Assembly: GCF_000473045.1 (NCBI RefSeq)
Contig: NZ_AXAY01000003.1
Coordinates: forward strand, 62,001-126,000
Origin: Bradyrhizobium sp. WSM3983
GTDB lineage: Bacteria; Pseudomonadota; Alphaproteobacteria; Rhizobiales; Xanthobacteraceae
DNA length: 64,000 bases
Direction: 5' to 3'
This document shows positions 28,005 through 39,608 of the stretch, piece after piece (the stretch's first letter is position 1; the number at the start of each line of letters is the position of its first letter). A program made the position numbers and the translations under genes. Under the pieces are notes generated by a model that did not search any database, was not told where the DNA came from, and was given only the letters and a program-made list of their open reading frames with translations.

Positions 28005-29381
28005 ATGAGCAGGCACGACGATCCCTATTGCTTGCGCTCGCGGTTGAGCTGGCGCCTGCTGGCGCTCCAGGCCGCACTGTTGCTGGCGCTGGTTGCCGTC
28101 GTCGTCGGCGCGCTCTGTGCCTCAGGATTCGTGGTCGCGGAGCGCGACGAGGACCGCGTCATCGATGTCGTGCAACGCGCGCTCGCACGTAACGCTGACG
28201 GCGAGCTGAGCCTGCGGTCGACGCCCGATTTGACACAGCTGCGTGCCGAGACACCGGACCTCTGGTTCCTGGTCCGCGACCGGCAAGGACATTCACTCAC
28301 CGAAGGTGCCGTGCCGGCGGAATTCGCGGCGATCGGCGGCGGCCTCGACCAGATCAGCCAGGCGCGGCTCGGCTGGCAGATGTTCGAGGACGATCCACGC
28401 AAGCCGGCGGCGCGGCTGAAACGCGTCGACACCGATGCCGGCAATGTGCAGATCATCACGGCGACGCAAGGCAGGGTGACCGGCGCCAAGGCGCTGTTCA
28501 TGACCTCGCTGGCCTTTCTCGGCATCGCCCTGCCCGGCCTGCTCGTGATGGGCACCGCGACCTTCATCGCGACGCCGATCATCGTGCAACGTGCCTTCCG
28601 GGGGTTGGATGCGACCGCGAATCAGGCGCGGCGCATCGACATCCATCAGCGCGGTGCGCGGCTGTCGGTGGAGAATATTCCGCTGGAGGTCGTGCCGCTG
28701 GTCGCCGCGATCAACGACGCGCTGGCGCGGCTCGACCAGGGCTATGCCCGTCACAAGCGCTTTGTTGCGGATGCCGCGCACGAACTGCGCACGCCAATCG
28801 CGATCCTGAACACGCGGCTGGAATCGCTCCCCTCCGGTCCGGACAAGACCCGGCTGCTGGAGGATGCCGCGCGGCTGGCGACGCTCGCCGAGCAATTGCT
28901 CGACATCCAGCGACTCGACCGCTGCGGTCATCCCTTCACGCGCGTCGACCTCGTCGCGATGGCGCAAAGCGCGGCTGCCGACCTCGCGCCGCTCGCGATC
29001 GCCGCGGGCTACGAGCTGGAGCTCGATGCGCCGGCGACACCGATCGAGACGATCGGCGATGCGGCCGCGCTGGAGCGCGCGCTGACCAATCTCGTGCAGA
29101 ACGCGATCCAGCACGGCCCTCGCCGCGGCACGATCGGCATTCGCGTGAGCAAGCCCGCCTGCATCGAGGTCACCGACGAAGGCGCCGGTATTCCCGCCGA
29201 TCAACGCGAGCAGATCTTCGAGCCGTTCTACCGGCTCACCCCACTCGATCGCGGCGCCGGCCTCGGTCTCAACATGGTGCGCGAGATCGTGCTCCTGCAT
29301 GGCGGCCAGGTCTCGGTCACCGACGGCGCGGACGGCGGCACCTGCTTCAGAATGACGCTGCGGCCAGGCCCGCAGATTTGA
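28005..29381 (+). CDS. sensor histidine kinase (QseC/PhoQ-like)
   Basis: This is a 458-residue kinase. Two membrane helices (about residues 17-40 and 165-190) frame a roughly 120-residue periplasmic domain. A HAMP-like linker leads to the phospho-acceptor His259 in FVADAAHELRTPIAIL. Boxes N (NLVQNAIQHGP), G1 (VTDEGAGIP), F (IFEPFYRL) and G2 (GAGLGLNMV) are complete. It is the partner of the regulator just upstream. The sensed signal is unknown. Confidence 0.94.
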   Translation: MSRHDDPYCLRSRLSWRLLALQAALLLALVAVVVGALCASGFVVAERDEDRVIDVVQRALARNADGELSLRSTPDLTQLRAETPDLWFLVRDRQGHSLTEGAVPAEFAAIGGGLDQISQARLGWQMFEDDPRKPAARLKRVDTDAGNVQIITATQGRVTGAKALFMTSLAFLGIALPGLLVMGTATFIATPIIVQRAFRGLDATANQARRIDIHQRGARLSVENIPLEVVPLVAAINDALARLDQGYARHKRFVADAAHELRTPIAILNTRLESLPSGPDKTRLLEDAARLATLAEQLLDIQRLDRCGHPFTRVDLVAMAQSAAADLAPLAIAAGYELELDAPATPIETIGDAAALERALTNLVQNAIQHGPRRGTIGIRVSKPACIEVTDEGAGIPADQREQIFEPFYRLTPLDRGAGLGLNMVREIVLLHGGQVSVTDGADGGTCFRMTLRPGPQI

Positions 29382-29407
29382 TCCAATCCGCGTTCGCAGT
29401 TCACCGC

Positions 29408-29424
29408 GCAATGCTGTCGCAATC
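29408..29424 (+). promoter_or_regulatory. second copy of the direct-repeat operator, CGCAATGCTGTCGCAAT
   Basis: This matches the site at 27256-27272 in 16 of 17 positions and keeps the 11-bp direct-repeat spacing. It lies 68 bp upstream of the methyltransferase start. A dyad CTGTCGC/GCGACAG at 29415-29438 overlaps it. Confidence 0.6.
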
Positions 29425-29492
29425 CACTCCCGCGACAGTGCATCCGCCTCACCTCTGATCCCAAGAGGTGCCATCGAGATGCCGGAGTGCGC

Positions 29493-30155
29493 ATGCCCAA
29501 CGATTTCCTGTCCTTTTTCCTGTCCTGGATGTCTTCGCCGCGTCGGGTCGGCGCCATCGCACCATCGGGCGCGGCGCTCGCCGATCTCATCACGCGCGAG
29601 ATCACCGGAAAGACCGGCCCGATCCTCGAGCTTGGTCCCGGCACCGGCGCGTTCACCTACAAGCTCTTGAAGCGCGGCGTCAGGCCACAGGATCTCACGC
29701 TGATCGAATACGGCTCGGACTTCATGAGGCTCCTGCAAATGCGCTTTCCCGGCGCGCGCGTGCTGTGGATGGATGCGGCACGGCTGGCGACGGAGCGGCT
29801 CTATGACGGTGCGCCCGTCGGCGCCGTCGTGAGCGGCCTGCCGCTGCTCAACATGTCGACGCGCAAGGTCGTCTCGATCCTCGGTGGCGCATTCAGCTAT
29901 GTCCGCCCCGGCGGCGCCTTCTACCAATTCACCTATGGCTTGAGCTGCCCGATCCCGCGTCCGGTGCTCGATCGTCTCGGCCTGCGCGCGACGCTGGTGG
30001 ATCGCGCCTTCCTGAACGTGCCGCCGGCCGCCGTCTACAAGCTGACGCGACGGCCGCAGATGAAGCTCGTCACGGGAATGCTTGCGCCTGATGCGTCAAC
30101 GCCACTGACGCCTGAGCAAATGCAGCTCGAACACGCCTCAACTGCCGCGTCTTGA
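29493..30155 (+). CDS. class I SAM methyltransferase, phospholipid N-methyltransferase-like
   Basis: This is a 220-residue protein. It starts MPNDFLSFFLSWMSSPRRVGAI, the form shared by PmtA-type phosphatidylethanolamine methyltransferases and related rRNA-methylase-like enzymes, then has motif I (ILELGPGTGAFT) and a GLPLLNM segment. An ATG at 29493 with GGAG five bases upstream is preferred to the GTG at 29487. A lipid-modifying enzyme (phosphatidylcholine route) is the best guess. The operator it shares with the two-component pair supports coregulation. Confidence 0.78.
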   Translation: MPNDFLSFFLSWMSSPRRVGAIAPSGAALADLITREITGKTGPILELGPGTGAFTYKLLKRGVRPQDLTLIEYGSDFMRLLQMRFPGARVLWMDAARLATERLYDGAPVGAVVSGLPLLNMSTRKVVSILGGAFSYVRPGGAFYQFTYGLSCPIPRPVLDRLGLRATLVDRAFLNVPPAAVYKLTRRPQMKLVTGMLAPDASTPLTPEQMQLEHASTAAS

Positions 30156-30248
30156 GCGCGCGTGGAGATCGACACGGCTCTACAGGACAGTCAAGATGGC
30201 AAGGAAGCGGCGATCGCGAGTTCAGATTGCCGCCAGCTCCTGTACGCC

Positions 30249-31022
30249 TCATGCCCGGGTGACGTGAGCAGCAACACAAACCCAGCGGCCACCACGACGC
30301 GCCCAGCTGTCGGTGTATCGCCCGAAGCCGGCCGATCCGTCGGCCTTGGTGTACGTCGTCCGCGCATGGATGATTGCCATGTCACCCATGATCCGGATCC
30401 GCGCGTCCTCATATCCCAGATTCGATATGGTAACGGGCTTCGCGATCTGTTCAATGAACCCTGCACGGTCGACCACTGATCCGTCAGGGTTGCTGTTGAG
30501 GAAATCATCACTCAGGTGCTCGCTGAACCAATCAACATCCTTCATGGCGACCGAGCGCATATAGCCGCCGTTAAGATGCGTCAGTGCGTTCATGTCCCTT
30601 GCCGACGGTCGATCCTCCAGATCGGACTTGATTGCAACGCAATCGACTTCCACGTCGAATTCACCCGGCCAGGAGGGCACCGTCAGAAAAATGCGCGCAG
30701 GTGGCGAGACGGGAAAATAGCGTTGGTACACCTCGTTGAATGCATCGAAGTTCGAGCTTTCAGGTGTGCAGTAGACGTTGCATTTCACGACCTGCTGCAA
30801 CGAAGAGCCGGCAACCTCCAGACAGAGCTTCATCTGGTCGAGCACGATCTCGACCTGCTTCACGAACGGCAATCGCTTGACCTCGCCGGTGACTGGATCA
30901 AATGGCGGCAGGCCCGATACATAAACCGCCTCGCCGGCGACGATGACCGGACAGACCGGTCCCTTCCGCCGTCGCTCCAGAAAGGTGGAAAGGGGTTCAA
31001 CTCTGATGGGTTCGCGTTTCAC
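30249..31022 (-). CDS. RidA-like domain fused to a SnoaL/DUF4440-like domain
   Basis: This is a 257-residue two-domain protein. Residues 5-135 are a RidA/YjgF fold (YVSGLPPFDP, then Arg110 in PPARIFL and Glu125 in FDVEVDCVA, which correspond to the catalytic pair of enamine/imine deaminases). Residues 145-257 are an NTF2/SnoaL-like domain with NPDGSVVDRAGFI and GRYTDSWARRGGRWVCVAAH. The GTG start at 31022 has GAGGAGG five bases upstream. It is divergent from an ArsR-type regulator. The two domains often exist as separate proteins; together they suggest a detoxifying or catabolic role that is not known. Confidence 0.85.
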   Translation of the reverse strand: MKREPIRVEPLSTFLERRRKGPVCPVIVAGEAVYVSGLPPFDPVTGEVKRLPFVKQVEIVLDQMKLCLEVAGSSLQQVVKCNVYCTPESSNFDAFNEVYQRYFPVSPPARIFLTVPSWPGEFDVEVDCVAIKSDLEDRPSARDMNALTHLNGGYMRSVAMKDVDWFSEHLSDDFLNSNPDGSVVDRAGFIEQIAKPVTISNLGYEDARIRIMGDMAIIHARTTYTKADGSAGFGRYTDSWARRGGRWVCVAAHVTRA

Positions 31023-31167
31023 GATCGCCTCCTCGGGTCTGTTGATCAGATGGACCGGACCTGCCCCCCTGTCGCATCTCACGTGTTGATTGTCTCCATC
31101 TCGGAGTTTGGCGCGCGCCGAACTCTCGCCGCTTGTTGTCCTGGCGCGAACAATGATACGGAAAGCC

Positions 31168-31899
31168 ATGTCTGCATCGGCAAATATGGTCGAGATCGCA
31201 GCGCTCGTCGGCGATACGGCGCGCGCGACCATGTTGTCAGCGCTGATGGGCGGCCAATCCCTGACAGGAAGCGAGCTGGCGTTCCTTGCGGGGGTTTCGC
31301 GGCCGACGGCCAGTGAGCACCTGTCCAAGATGGTCGAGGCCCGGCTGATCTCGGTGACCAAGAAGCGCAGCTTTCGGTACTACCAAATCTCATCACCGCT
31401 GGTCGCAAGCATGCTCGAAGCCATGAAGCTGGTGGCTGCTCTCGAAGTTCCCCAGCGATATCTACCTCGATCGGCGCGCGACAACGCGCTGCGGCTCGGT
31501 CGCACGTGCTACGACCACTTGGCGGGCAGATTGGGCGTTGCAATTGCGGACTCTCTCATCGCCTGCGGCTGCGTCGTGCTTGGCCCAGATGGTGGCGACG
31601 TCACTGATGCAGGCGCGAAGGTCTTGACGAAGTTTGGGGTCGAGTTGAGCCGAACGCGCCCGGGCAAGCGCATCTTTTGCAGACCATGCCTCGACTGGAG
31701 CGAACGGCGGTACCATATCGCCGGTCACGTCGGAGCTGAAATCCAGCGACGCTGCATGGAGCTCAACTGGCTGATCCGGGTGAATGACACACGGGCGGTG
31801 CAAGTCACGAGCGCGGGCGAGATTGGTCTTTGCGATACCTTCGGCCTGGATGCCCTGAGTCTTCAAATCGAGCCGCCGGCCGTCAGGACCGGAACGTGA
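31168..31899 (+). CDS. ArsR-family transcriptional regulator with extended C-terminus
   Basis: This is a 243-residue protein. Residues 8-75 form an ArsR winged helix (LVGDTARATMLSALMGG, then RPTASEHLSKMVEARLISV). The remaining 150 residues, with the FCRPCLDWSERR motif, are typical of a larger rhizobial subfamily without a known ligand. There is no ArsR-type CVC metal site. The start at 31168 follows GGAAAG; an ATG at 31153 is an alternative. It lies divergent from the RidA fusion with a 145-bp shared gap, so it is likely its repressor. Confidence 0.85.
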   Translation: MSASANMVEIAALVGDTARATMLSALMGGQSLTGSELAFLAGVSRPTASEHLSKMVEARLISVTKKRSFRYYQISSPLVASMLEAMKLVAALEVPQRYLPRSARDNALRLGRTCYDHLAGRLGVAIADSLIACGCVVLGPDGGDVTDAGAKVLTKFGVELSRTRPGKRIFCRPCLDWSERRYHIAGHVGAEIQRRCMELNWLIRVNDTRAVQVTSAGEIGLCDTFGLDALSLQIEPPAVRTGT

Positions 31900-31949
31900 G
31901 CACCCGGCTCCACTGAGCGCCGCACGAACGGCCGGGATTCCCTGCGTTC

Positions 31950-33593
<1,644 letters not shown>

Positions 33594-33747
33594 CTAATCC
33601 CTCGAATTCGATTCGCCAAAGCGATTCGTATTCAGCCCCAAAGAATCTGCGGGCCTGTGGGTGAACCAAAACTAAGAGTGGTGACAGAGCCTTGATGGGG
33701 GTTGTTGATGCGGGACGCTAGCCACCGCCCTGCATGGCCCCCCTGCT

Positions 33748-34137
33748 TTATTGTGACCGAGGCACCTGCGGGCCGCTCGGCGCTGCCGGAGCCTGCTGCT
33801 GTTCGTCCGCCTTCTTCAGACTATCCAGAATGCCGCCCGAGGTCGGCGGGGCGATTGGCCCACCACCGGCCGGCTGCGTCTGCGACGCCGGCTGGCCGAT
33901 GATCGAGGACGGCGCACGGTTGTAGCCGGCGTACCAGGACAGAAAGAGACTGGTCAGGAAGAAGCCGCCGGCGAGGATCGCGGTGGTGCGCGACAACAGA
34001 TTCGCAGTGCCACGGCTCGACATGAAGCCGGCGCCGCCTCCCATGCCGAGGCCGCCGCCTTCCGACTTCTGGAGCAGAACGGCACCGATCATGACGGCAA
34101 CGATCATGAGGTGGATGACGACGACAACAGTCTGCAT
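33748..34137 (-). CDS. secG: preprotein translocase subunit SecG
   Basis: This is a 129-residue membrane protein of the SecYEG channel. The first helix is VVVVIHLMIVAVMIGAVLL, then QKSEGGGLGMGGG, SSRGTANLLSRTTAILAGGFFLTSL as the second helix, and a Pro/Gln-rich tail as in Bradyrhizobium homologues. It lies between tpiA and pyrG. Confidence 0.96.
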   Translation of the reverse strand: MQTVVVVIHLMIVAVMIGAVLLQKSEGGGLGMGGGAGFMSSRGTANLLSRTTAILAGGFFLTSLFLSWYAGYNRAPSSIIGQPASQTQPAGGGPIAPPTSGGILDSLKKADEQQQAPAAPSGPQVPRSQ

Positions 34138-34222
34138 AGTATCCTTCCGTCACAAGCCGACAGCGCCGGTACCGGCAGCCGATCGCGCTTCGCGGGTTTT
34201 CCTGAAGTTGCGCGGTGTTACA

Positions 34223-34253
34223 CGATCGGAAGGGGCATTGCCACCCCCGATCG
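34223..34253 (-). terminator. hairpin between tpiA and secG
   Basis: CGATCGG (34223-34229) mirrors CCGATCG (34247-34253), extended by GGGG/CCCC across a short mismatch. There is no T-run; it may be a partial terminator or attenuator. Confidence 0.3.
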
Positions 34254-34278
34254 GCCACGGCCGGCGCTTTACACTTAG

Positions 34279-35034
34279 CTAGGGGCAGCCCTTGGCAATC
34301 GCAAGGAAATCGGCCGCTTTCAGGCTGGCGCCACCGACCAGCGCACCGTTGACGTTTTTCACCGCCATCAGCTCGGCCGCGTTCGACGGCTTGACCGAGC
34401 CGCCATAGAGAATCCGCATCTTCCCCCCTTCGGCCTTGAACCTGATGGTCAGGAGTTCCCGGATAAAGCCATGAATCTGCTCGACATCCTTGGCTGTGGG
34501 GGTCAGGCCTGTGCCGATGGCCCAGACCGGCTCGTAGGCCACGACCAGATTGGCGGCCGTGGAGCCGTCCGGGAGCGAGCCGTTGAGCTGGCCGCGGAGG
34601 ATGTCCAGGGTCTGGCCGGCATCGCGCTGGGCTTGCGTCTCGCCGACGCAGACGATCGCGACCGCCCCCGCCCGCCAGGCGGCTTCCGCCTTCTGCTGGA
34701 TCAGGGCGTCGCCCTCGCCGTGGTCGGCGCGGCGCTCGGAGTGGCCGACGATGATGGCGGTCGCACCAGCATCCGCCAGCATTTCGGCCGCGATATCGCC
34801 GGTATGGGCGCCGGAGGCCTTGGGGTGGCAATCCTGGGCGCCCAGCCCGACTTGCTTGCCGCGGGCCTTATCGGCAAAGGCCGCGATCAGGGTCGCCGGC
34901 GGGCAGACCAGCAGATCGGCCTTACCGGCCACCTCTGCCGCGCCATTGAGCATGGCGTCGAATTCGGCGGCCGCGGCCTTCAGGCCGTTCATTTTCCAAT
35001 TGCCGGCAATCAGCGGTCGGATGGCATCGGTCAT
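34279..35034 (-). CDS. tpiA: triosephosphate isomerase
   Basis: This is a 251-residue TIM barrel. The lysine of GNWKMNG, the His of GHSERR, the catalytic Glu in [11 protein letters not shown] and the phosphate-binding GGSV are present. Start MTDAIRP at 35034 with GGAA upstream. It is the first gene of the tpiA-secG-pyrG run and is divergent from the PpiD-type foldase gene. The 277-bp gap between them should contain both promoters. Confidence 0.97.
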   Translation of the reverse strand: MTDAIRPLIAGNWKMNGLKAAAAEFDAMLNGAAEVAGKADLLVCPPATLIAAFADKARGKQVGLGAQDCHPKASGAHTGDIAAEMLADAGATAIIVGHSERRADHGEGDALIQQKAEAAWRAGAVAIVCVGETQAQRDAGQTLDILRGQLNGSLPDGSTAANLVVAYEPVWAIGTGLTPTAKDVEQIHGFIRELLTIRFKAEGGKMRILYGGSVKPSNAAELMAVKNVNGALVGGASLKAADFLAIAKGCP

Positions 35035-35311
35035 GTCAATTTCCAGCAAAAAGAGGTTTATGCATGCGCTAGCAGAGGTGCCGCGGCAGTTCCAGATTCT
35101 TGTTTTGACGCGTTTTCTTGACGCGAACCGGGGTCCACTTCGCTCGAAACCGCTCTGGGGCCTTTAACCGCAGATTCGAAGGGCGGCCTGACCTGAGGTT
35201 GCGGGGGGAAAGCCGCCACTTTATGATGGCATATCAATTTGGTGACGCGCTTCTGCGGAATCTGCATTAAGACGCGCTCCCGTTCCCCTCCTACCAAACA
35301 AGTTGGACCAA

Positions 35312-37210
35312 ATGCTTCGAGGAATGCGCAAGGCCTCATCAAACTGGGTCGGCAAGACCATTATGGCCGTCGTGATGGGCGTGTTGATCATCAGCTTCGG
35401 CGTTTGGGGGATTGCCGACATCTTCCGCGGCTTCGGACAGTCGACCGTGGCCAAGGTCGGCCACACCGAGATTTCGCTGAACGAGTTCCGCCAGATCTAT
35501 ACCGACCGCCTCCAGCAGATCGGCCGCCAGTTCGGCCGCCCGCTGACGCCGGAACAGGCGCGCGCGTTCGGCCTTGACCGCCAGGTGCTGCAGCAGGCGA
35601 TTGCGGAAGCCGCCCTCGACGAAAACGCGCGCCGGCTCGGGCTCGGCCAGTCTGACGACCAGATCCGCCAGCTCATCATGAACGACCCGAACTTCAAGGG
35701 CGTCGACGGCAAGTTCGACCCGAATCGCTTCCAGGGTTTGATCCGTAATTTCGGCTACACCGAGCAACGTTACGTGGCCGAGCAGCGCAAGGTGGCTTTG
35801 CGCCGGCAGATCACCGGCACGATCGGTGCCGGCCTTGAGCCGCCGAAGGCGATGCTCGACGTCGCGACGCGCTTCCAGAACGAGCAGCGCGCGATCGAGT
35901 TCGTCAGGCTCGACACGGCGCAGGCAGGCACCATCGAGGCGCCCTCGCCCGAGGCGCTCGCCGCCTATTTCGAGGATCACAAGGTCCAGTTCCGCGCGCC
36001 CGAATACCGCAAGATCGCCTTCGTCGTGATCTCGCCGGAGGAGATCGCCAAGTGGAGCGACGTCTCCGATGACGACGCTAAGAAACTGTTCGATCAGCGC
36101 AAGGACCTGCTCTCCACACCGGAGAAGCGCCAGATCCACCAGATCGTGTTCCCGAACGTCGCCGAGGCGCAGGCCGCGCGCGAGCGCCTCGCCGGCGGGC
36201 TCTCCTTCGAGGACCTCGGCAAGGAGCGCGGACTAAGCGCCACCGACGTCGATCTCGGGCTCGTGGCCAAATCCGCACTCGAACCTTCCGTCGGCGATGC
36301 CGCCTTCGCGCTTCCCGCAGGCGAGATCAGCCAGCCGATCCAGGGCCGTCTCGGCGTCTCTATCGTCAAGGTCGACAAGATCGAGCCGGGCGTCGAGGCC
36401 GACTACGCCAAATTTGCCGGCGACGTGAAGCGCCAGATCGCGACCGAGCGTGCGCGCGTCAAGGTCGGCGAGCTCCGCGACAAGATGGAAGACGAGCGCG
36501 GCGCCGGCACCAGCGTCGCCGATGCAGCGCAGAAGCTCGGGCTGACCGCCGTGACCATCGATGCCGTCGACCGCTCCGGTCGCGCGCCGAATGGGCAGAC
36601 GGTTGCCAACATTCCGCAGGGCCTCGATGTGGTGTCGCAGGCCTTCAACAGCGACGTCGGCGTCGACAACGACCCGATCTCGTTCAAGAACGGCTATGTC
36701 TGGTACGACGTGCTCGCCATCACGCCGTCGCGCGACCGCAATCTCGACGAGGTTCGCGACCAGGTCGAGGCGCGCTGGCGCCAGGACCAGATCGCCGCCA
36801 AGCTCAAGACCAAGGCGACCGAGATGGTGCAGAAGCTCGAACAGGGCGGCAAGCTCGCTGACGAGGCGGCTGCGATTAACGCCAAGGTCGAGACCGCCAG
36901 CGGCTTCAAGCGCGATGATCAGCCGGCCGGCGTGCCCGCAAACATCGTCGCGGCCGCTTTCCGCACTGCCAAGGACGGTGTCGGACAGGCGCCCGTGACC
37001 GGCGGCACCGAAGTCATCGTCTTCCGCGTCACCGACATCGTCGAGCCCACGGTCGATACCGCCTCCGACGCCGTCAAGAAGCTGAAGGACAGCATCGACA
37101 AGTCGCTGACCGACGAGCAGGTTGCCTCCTACGTCACCAAGCTTGAAGCCGACATCGGGACCACCATTAATCAGGCCGCCTTCGCGCAAGTGACCGGCGC
37201 GAACCAGTGA
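35312..37210 (+). CDS. SurA/PpiD-type periplasmic peptidyl-prolyl isomerase
   Basis: This is a 632-residue membrane-anchored chaperone. An N-terminal helix (IMAVVMGVLIISFGVWGIADIF) anchors it to the inner membrane with the rest in the periplasm. A SurA-N-like domain follows (about residues 40-170), and a parvulin-type rotamase around residues 260-370 (RQIHQIVF, then GLSFEDLGKE and GEISQPIQGRLG). ATG at 35312 chosen; a second at 35324 is possible. It assists outer-membrane protein folding. trpD begins 14 bp later, and such co-location with trp genes is usual in rhizobia. Confidence 0.92.
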   Translation: MLRGMRKASSNWVGKTIMAVVMGVLIISFGVWGIADIFRGFGQSTVAKVGHTEISLNEFRQIYTDRLQQIGRQFGRPLTPEQARAFGLDRQVLQQAIAEAALDENARRLGLGQSDDQIRQLIMNDPNFKGVDGKFDPNRFQGLIRNFGYTEQRYVAEQRKVALRRQITGTIGAGLEPPKAMLDVATRFQNEQRAIEFVRLDTAQAGTIEAPSPEALAAYFEDHKVQFRAPEYRKIAFVVISPEEIAKWSDVSDDDAKKLFDQRKDLLSTPEKRQIHQIVFPNVAEAQAARERLAGGLSFEDLGKERGLSATDVDLGLVAKSALEPSVGDAAFALPAGEISQPIQGRLGVSIVKVDKIEPGVEADYAKFAGDVKRQIATERARVKVGELRDKMEDERGAGTSVADAAQKLGLTAVTIDAVDRSGRAPNGQTVANIPQGLDVVSQAFNSDVGVDNDPISFKNGYVWYDVLAITPSRDRNLDEVRDQVEARWRQDQIAAKLKTKATEMVQKLEQGGKLADEAAAINAKVETASGFKRDDQPAGVPANIVAAAFRTAKDGVGQAPVTGGTEVIVFRVTDIVEPTVDTASDAVKKLKDSIDKSLTDEQVASYVTKLEADIGTTINQAAFAQVTGANQ

Positions 37211-37224
37211 GTTGAAAGCACGCG

Positions 37225-38238
37225 ATGGACGACCTGAAATCGATCATTGGAAAAGTGGCGACCGGCGCCAGCCTGTCGCGTGACGAGGCTGCTTCCGCCT
37301 TCGACGCCGTGATGTCCGGCGAGGCCACGCCCTCGCAGATGGGCGGTCTGTTGATGGCGTTGCGCGTGCGCGGCGAGACCGTGGACGAGATCACCGGCGC
37401 GGTCACAGCGATGCGCTCGAAGATGCTCACGGTCGACGCGCCCGCTGACGCCGTCGACATCGTCGGCACCGGCGGCGACGGCTCCGGCTCGGTCAACGTC
37501 TCGACCTGCGCGTCGTTCATCGTCGCCGGCACTGGCCTGCCGGTCGCCAAGCACGGCAACCGCGCATTGTCGTCGCGCTCGGGCGCCGCCGACGTGCTGG
37601 CCTCGCTTGGCGTGAAGATCGACCTCAAGCCCGAGCAGGTCGGGCGGTGCGTGCGCGAATGCGGCATCGGATTCATGTTCGCGCCGGCCCACCACCCCGC
37701 GATGAAGAACGTCGGCCCGACCCGGGTCGAGCTCGCCACTCGCACGATCTTCAATCTGCTCGGACCGCTGTCCAACCCCGCCGGCGTGAAGCGGCAGATG
37801 GTCGGCGTGTTCTCGCGGCAATGGGTGCAGCCGCTGGCGCAGGTGTTGAAGAATCTCGGCTCCGAATCCGCCTGGGTGGTGCACGGGTCCGACGGGCTGG
37901 ACGAGATCACCCTCACCGGCCCGACCTTCGTCTCTGCGCTCCACAACGGCGAGATCCGGAATTTCGAGGTGACGCCCGAGGACGCCGGCCTGTCGCGTTG
38001 CGAGCCCGGCGCTCTCAAGGGCGCTGATGCCGAAGCCAATGCGATCGCGCTGCAAAGCGTGCTCGACGGCAAGCCGAGCCCCTATCGCGACGTCGCGTTG
38101 ATCAACGCCGCTGCCGCGCTCATCGTCGCCGGCCGCGCCAAGGACCTGAAGGAAGGCGTTGCGATCGGCGCGAAATCGCTCGACAGCGGCGCGGCGAGCG
38201 CGCGGCTGAAGCATCTGATCGCGGTCTCGAACAGCTGA
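37225..38238 (+). CDS. trpD: anthranilate phosphoribosyltransferase
   Basis: This is a 337-residue enzyme, tryptophan step 2. The PRPP loop [14 protein letters not shown], the [15 protein letters not shown] metal loop and the anthranilate site [13 protein letters not shown] are all present. It is followed eight bases later by trpC. Confidence 0.98.
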   Translation: MDDLKSIIGKVATGASLSRDEAASAFDAVMSGEATPSQMGGLLMALRVRGETVDEITGAVTAMRSKMLTVDAPADAVDIVGTGGDGSGSVNVSTCASFIVAGTGLPVAKHGNRALSSRSGAADVLASLGVKIDLKPEQVGRCVRECGIGFMFAPAHHPAMKNVGPTRVELATRTIFNLLGPLSNPAGVKRQMVGVFSRQWVQPLAQVLKNLGSESAWVVHGSDGLDEITLTGPTFVSALHNGEIRNFEVTPEDAGLSRCEPGALKGADAEANAIALQSVLDGKPSPYRDVALINAAAALIVAGRAKDLKEGVAIGAKSLDSGAASARLKHLIAVSNS

Positions 38239-38245
38239 GCCTGTC

Positions 38246-39067
38246 ATGTCTGATATCCTGACCAAGATCGAAGCCTACAAGCGCGAGGAGATCGCTGCGG
38301 CCAAGCGCGCGCAGCCGCTCTCCGCGGTCGAGGCGAAGGCCAAGGCGCAAGGAGCACCCCGCGGCTTCGTGCGCGCTATCGGGGCCAAGCACGCCAATGG
38401 CGACTATGGGCTGATCGCGGAGGTGAAGAAGGCCTCGCCCTCCAAGGGACTGATCCGCGAAGATTTCGATCCGCCGGTGCTTGCCAAGGCCTATGAGGCG
38501 GGCGGAGCGGCCTGCCTGTCGGTGCTGACCGACGCGCCCTCGTTCCAGGGCCATCTCGACTTCATGGTGGCGGCGCGCGCGGCGACCTCGCTCCCCATTC
38601 TACGCAAGGATTTTCTGTTCGACACCTATCAGGTCGTCGAGGCGCGCGCACACGGCGCCGACTGCATTCTCATCATCATGGCCGCGCTCGATGACGCCAC
38701 GGCCAAGGACCTCGAAGACGCAGCAATTGCCTACGGCATGGACGTGCTGATCGAGATCCACGACCGCGCCGAGCTCGACCGCGCGCTGAAGCTGCGCTCG
38801 CCGATGATCGGCGTCAACAACCGCAATTTGCGCACCTTCGAGACCACGCTTGCGACCAGCGAGACGCTGGCGCCGCTGATCCCCGCGGAGCGGCTGATGG
38901 TCGGCGAGAGCGGCATCTTCACGCCTGCCGATCTGGCGAGGCTCGACCGTGTCGGCATGTCGACCTTCCTGGTCGGCGAGAGCCTGATGCGGCAGGCCGA
39001 TGTCACCGCGGCCACGCGCACGCTGCTCGCGCGCGAGACCAAGGCCCGCGCCACCGGAACGCGCTGA
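38246..39067 (+). CDS. trpC: indole-3-glycerol-phosphate synthase
   Basis: This is a 273-residue TIM-barrel enzyme, tryptophan step 4. Motifs include [34 protein letters not shown] and VGESGIF. It is not fused to trpF. It ends one base before the moaC start. Confidence 0.98.
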   Translation: MSDILTKIEAYKREEIAAAKRAQPLSAVEAKAKAQGAPRGFVRAIGAKHANGDYGLIAEVKKASPSKGLIREDFDPPVLAKAYEAGGAACLSVLTDAPSFQGHLDFMVAARAATSLPILRKDFLFDTYQVVEARAHGADCILIIMAALDDATAKDLEDAAIAYGMDVLIEIHDRAELDRALKLRSPMIGVNNRNLRTFETTLATSETLAPLIPAERLMVGESGIFTPADLARLDRVGMSTFLVGESLMRQADVTAATRTLLARETKARATGTR

Positions 39068-39068
39068 C

Positions 39069-39599
39069 ATGGCGCGCAAGCCGTTCAAGCCCAAGCCTCG
39101 AAGGGCCAAGCCGTCGAACAAGGCGAGCCCTGCGCTCACCCATATCGGCGCCTCCGGCGAGGCGCGGATGGTCGACGTCTCGGACAAGGCTGCGAGCGAG
39201 CGGCTCGCCGTCGCCGAAGGGCGCGTCGTCATGGCGAAGGCGACGCTCGACCTGATTGTCTCCGGCAACGCCAAGAAGGGCGACGTGCTCGGCACCGCGC
39301 GCATCGCCGGAATCATGGCGGCGAAACGCACCTCGGAGCTGATCCCGCTCTGTCATCCGCTCGCGCTGTCGAAAGTCACGGTCGACATCGAGCCCGACGC
39401 CAAGCTGCCGGGCTGTGTGGTGCGTGCCAGCGTCAAGGTGACCGGCGCCACAGGCGTCGAAATGGAAGCGCTGACGGCGGTCTCGGTCGCCTGCCTCACC
39501 ATCTACGACATGATCAAGGCGGTGGAACGCGGCGTCCGGATCGAGGGCATCCATCTCGTCGAGAAGCTCGGCGGCAAGTCGGGCCACTACCGCGCCTGA
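39069..39599 (+). CDS. moaC: cyclic pyranopterin monophosphate synthase accessory protein
   Basis: This is a 176-residue MoaC, which forms cyclic pyranopterin monophosphate in molybdenum cofactor synthesis. Characteristic segments are [38 protein letters not shown] and [18 protein letters not shown]. An N-terminal Lys/Arg-rich extension of 25 residues precedes the conserved part. Start ATG at 39069 comes one base after the trpC stop. moeA, its usual next neighbour, lies 7.1 kb away. Confidence 0.97.
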   Translation: MARKPFKPKPRRAKPSNKASPALTHIGASGEARMVDVSDKAASERLAVAEGRVVMAKATLDLIVSGNAKKGDVLGTARIAGIMAAKRTSELIPLCHPLALSKVTVDIEPDAKLPGCVVRASVKVTGATGVEMEALTAVSVACLTIYDMIKAVERGVRIEGIHLVEKLGGKSGHYRA

Positions 39600-39608
39600 C
39601 CACAGCTC

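Noticed and set aside
28293..29927. Minus-strand open frame of 544 codons across the sensor kinase and the methyltransferase
   Set aside because: It runs antisense to two clear genes and has the composition of a shadow frame.
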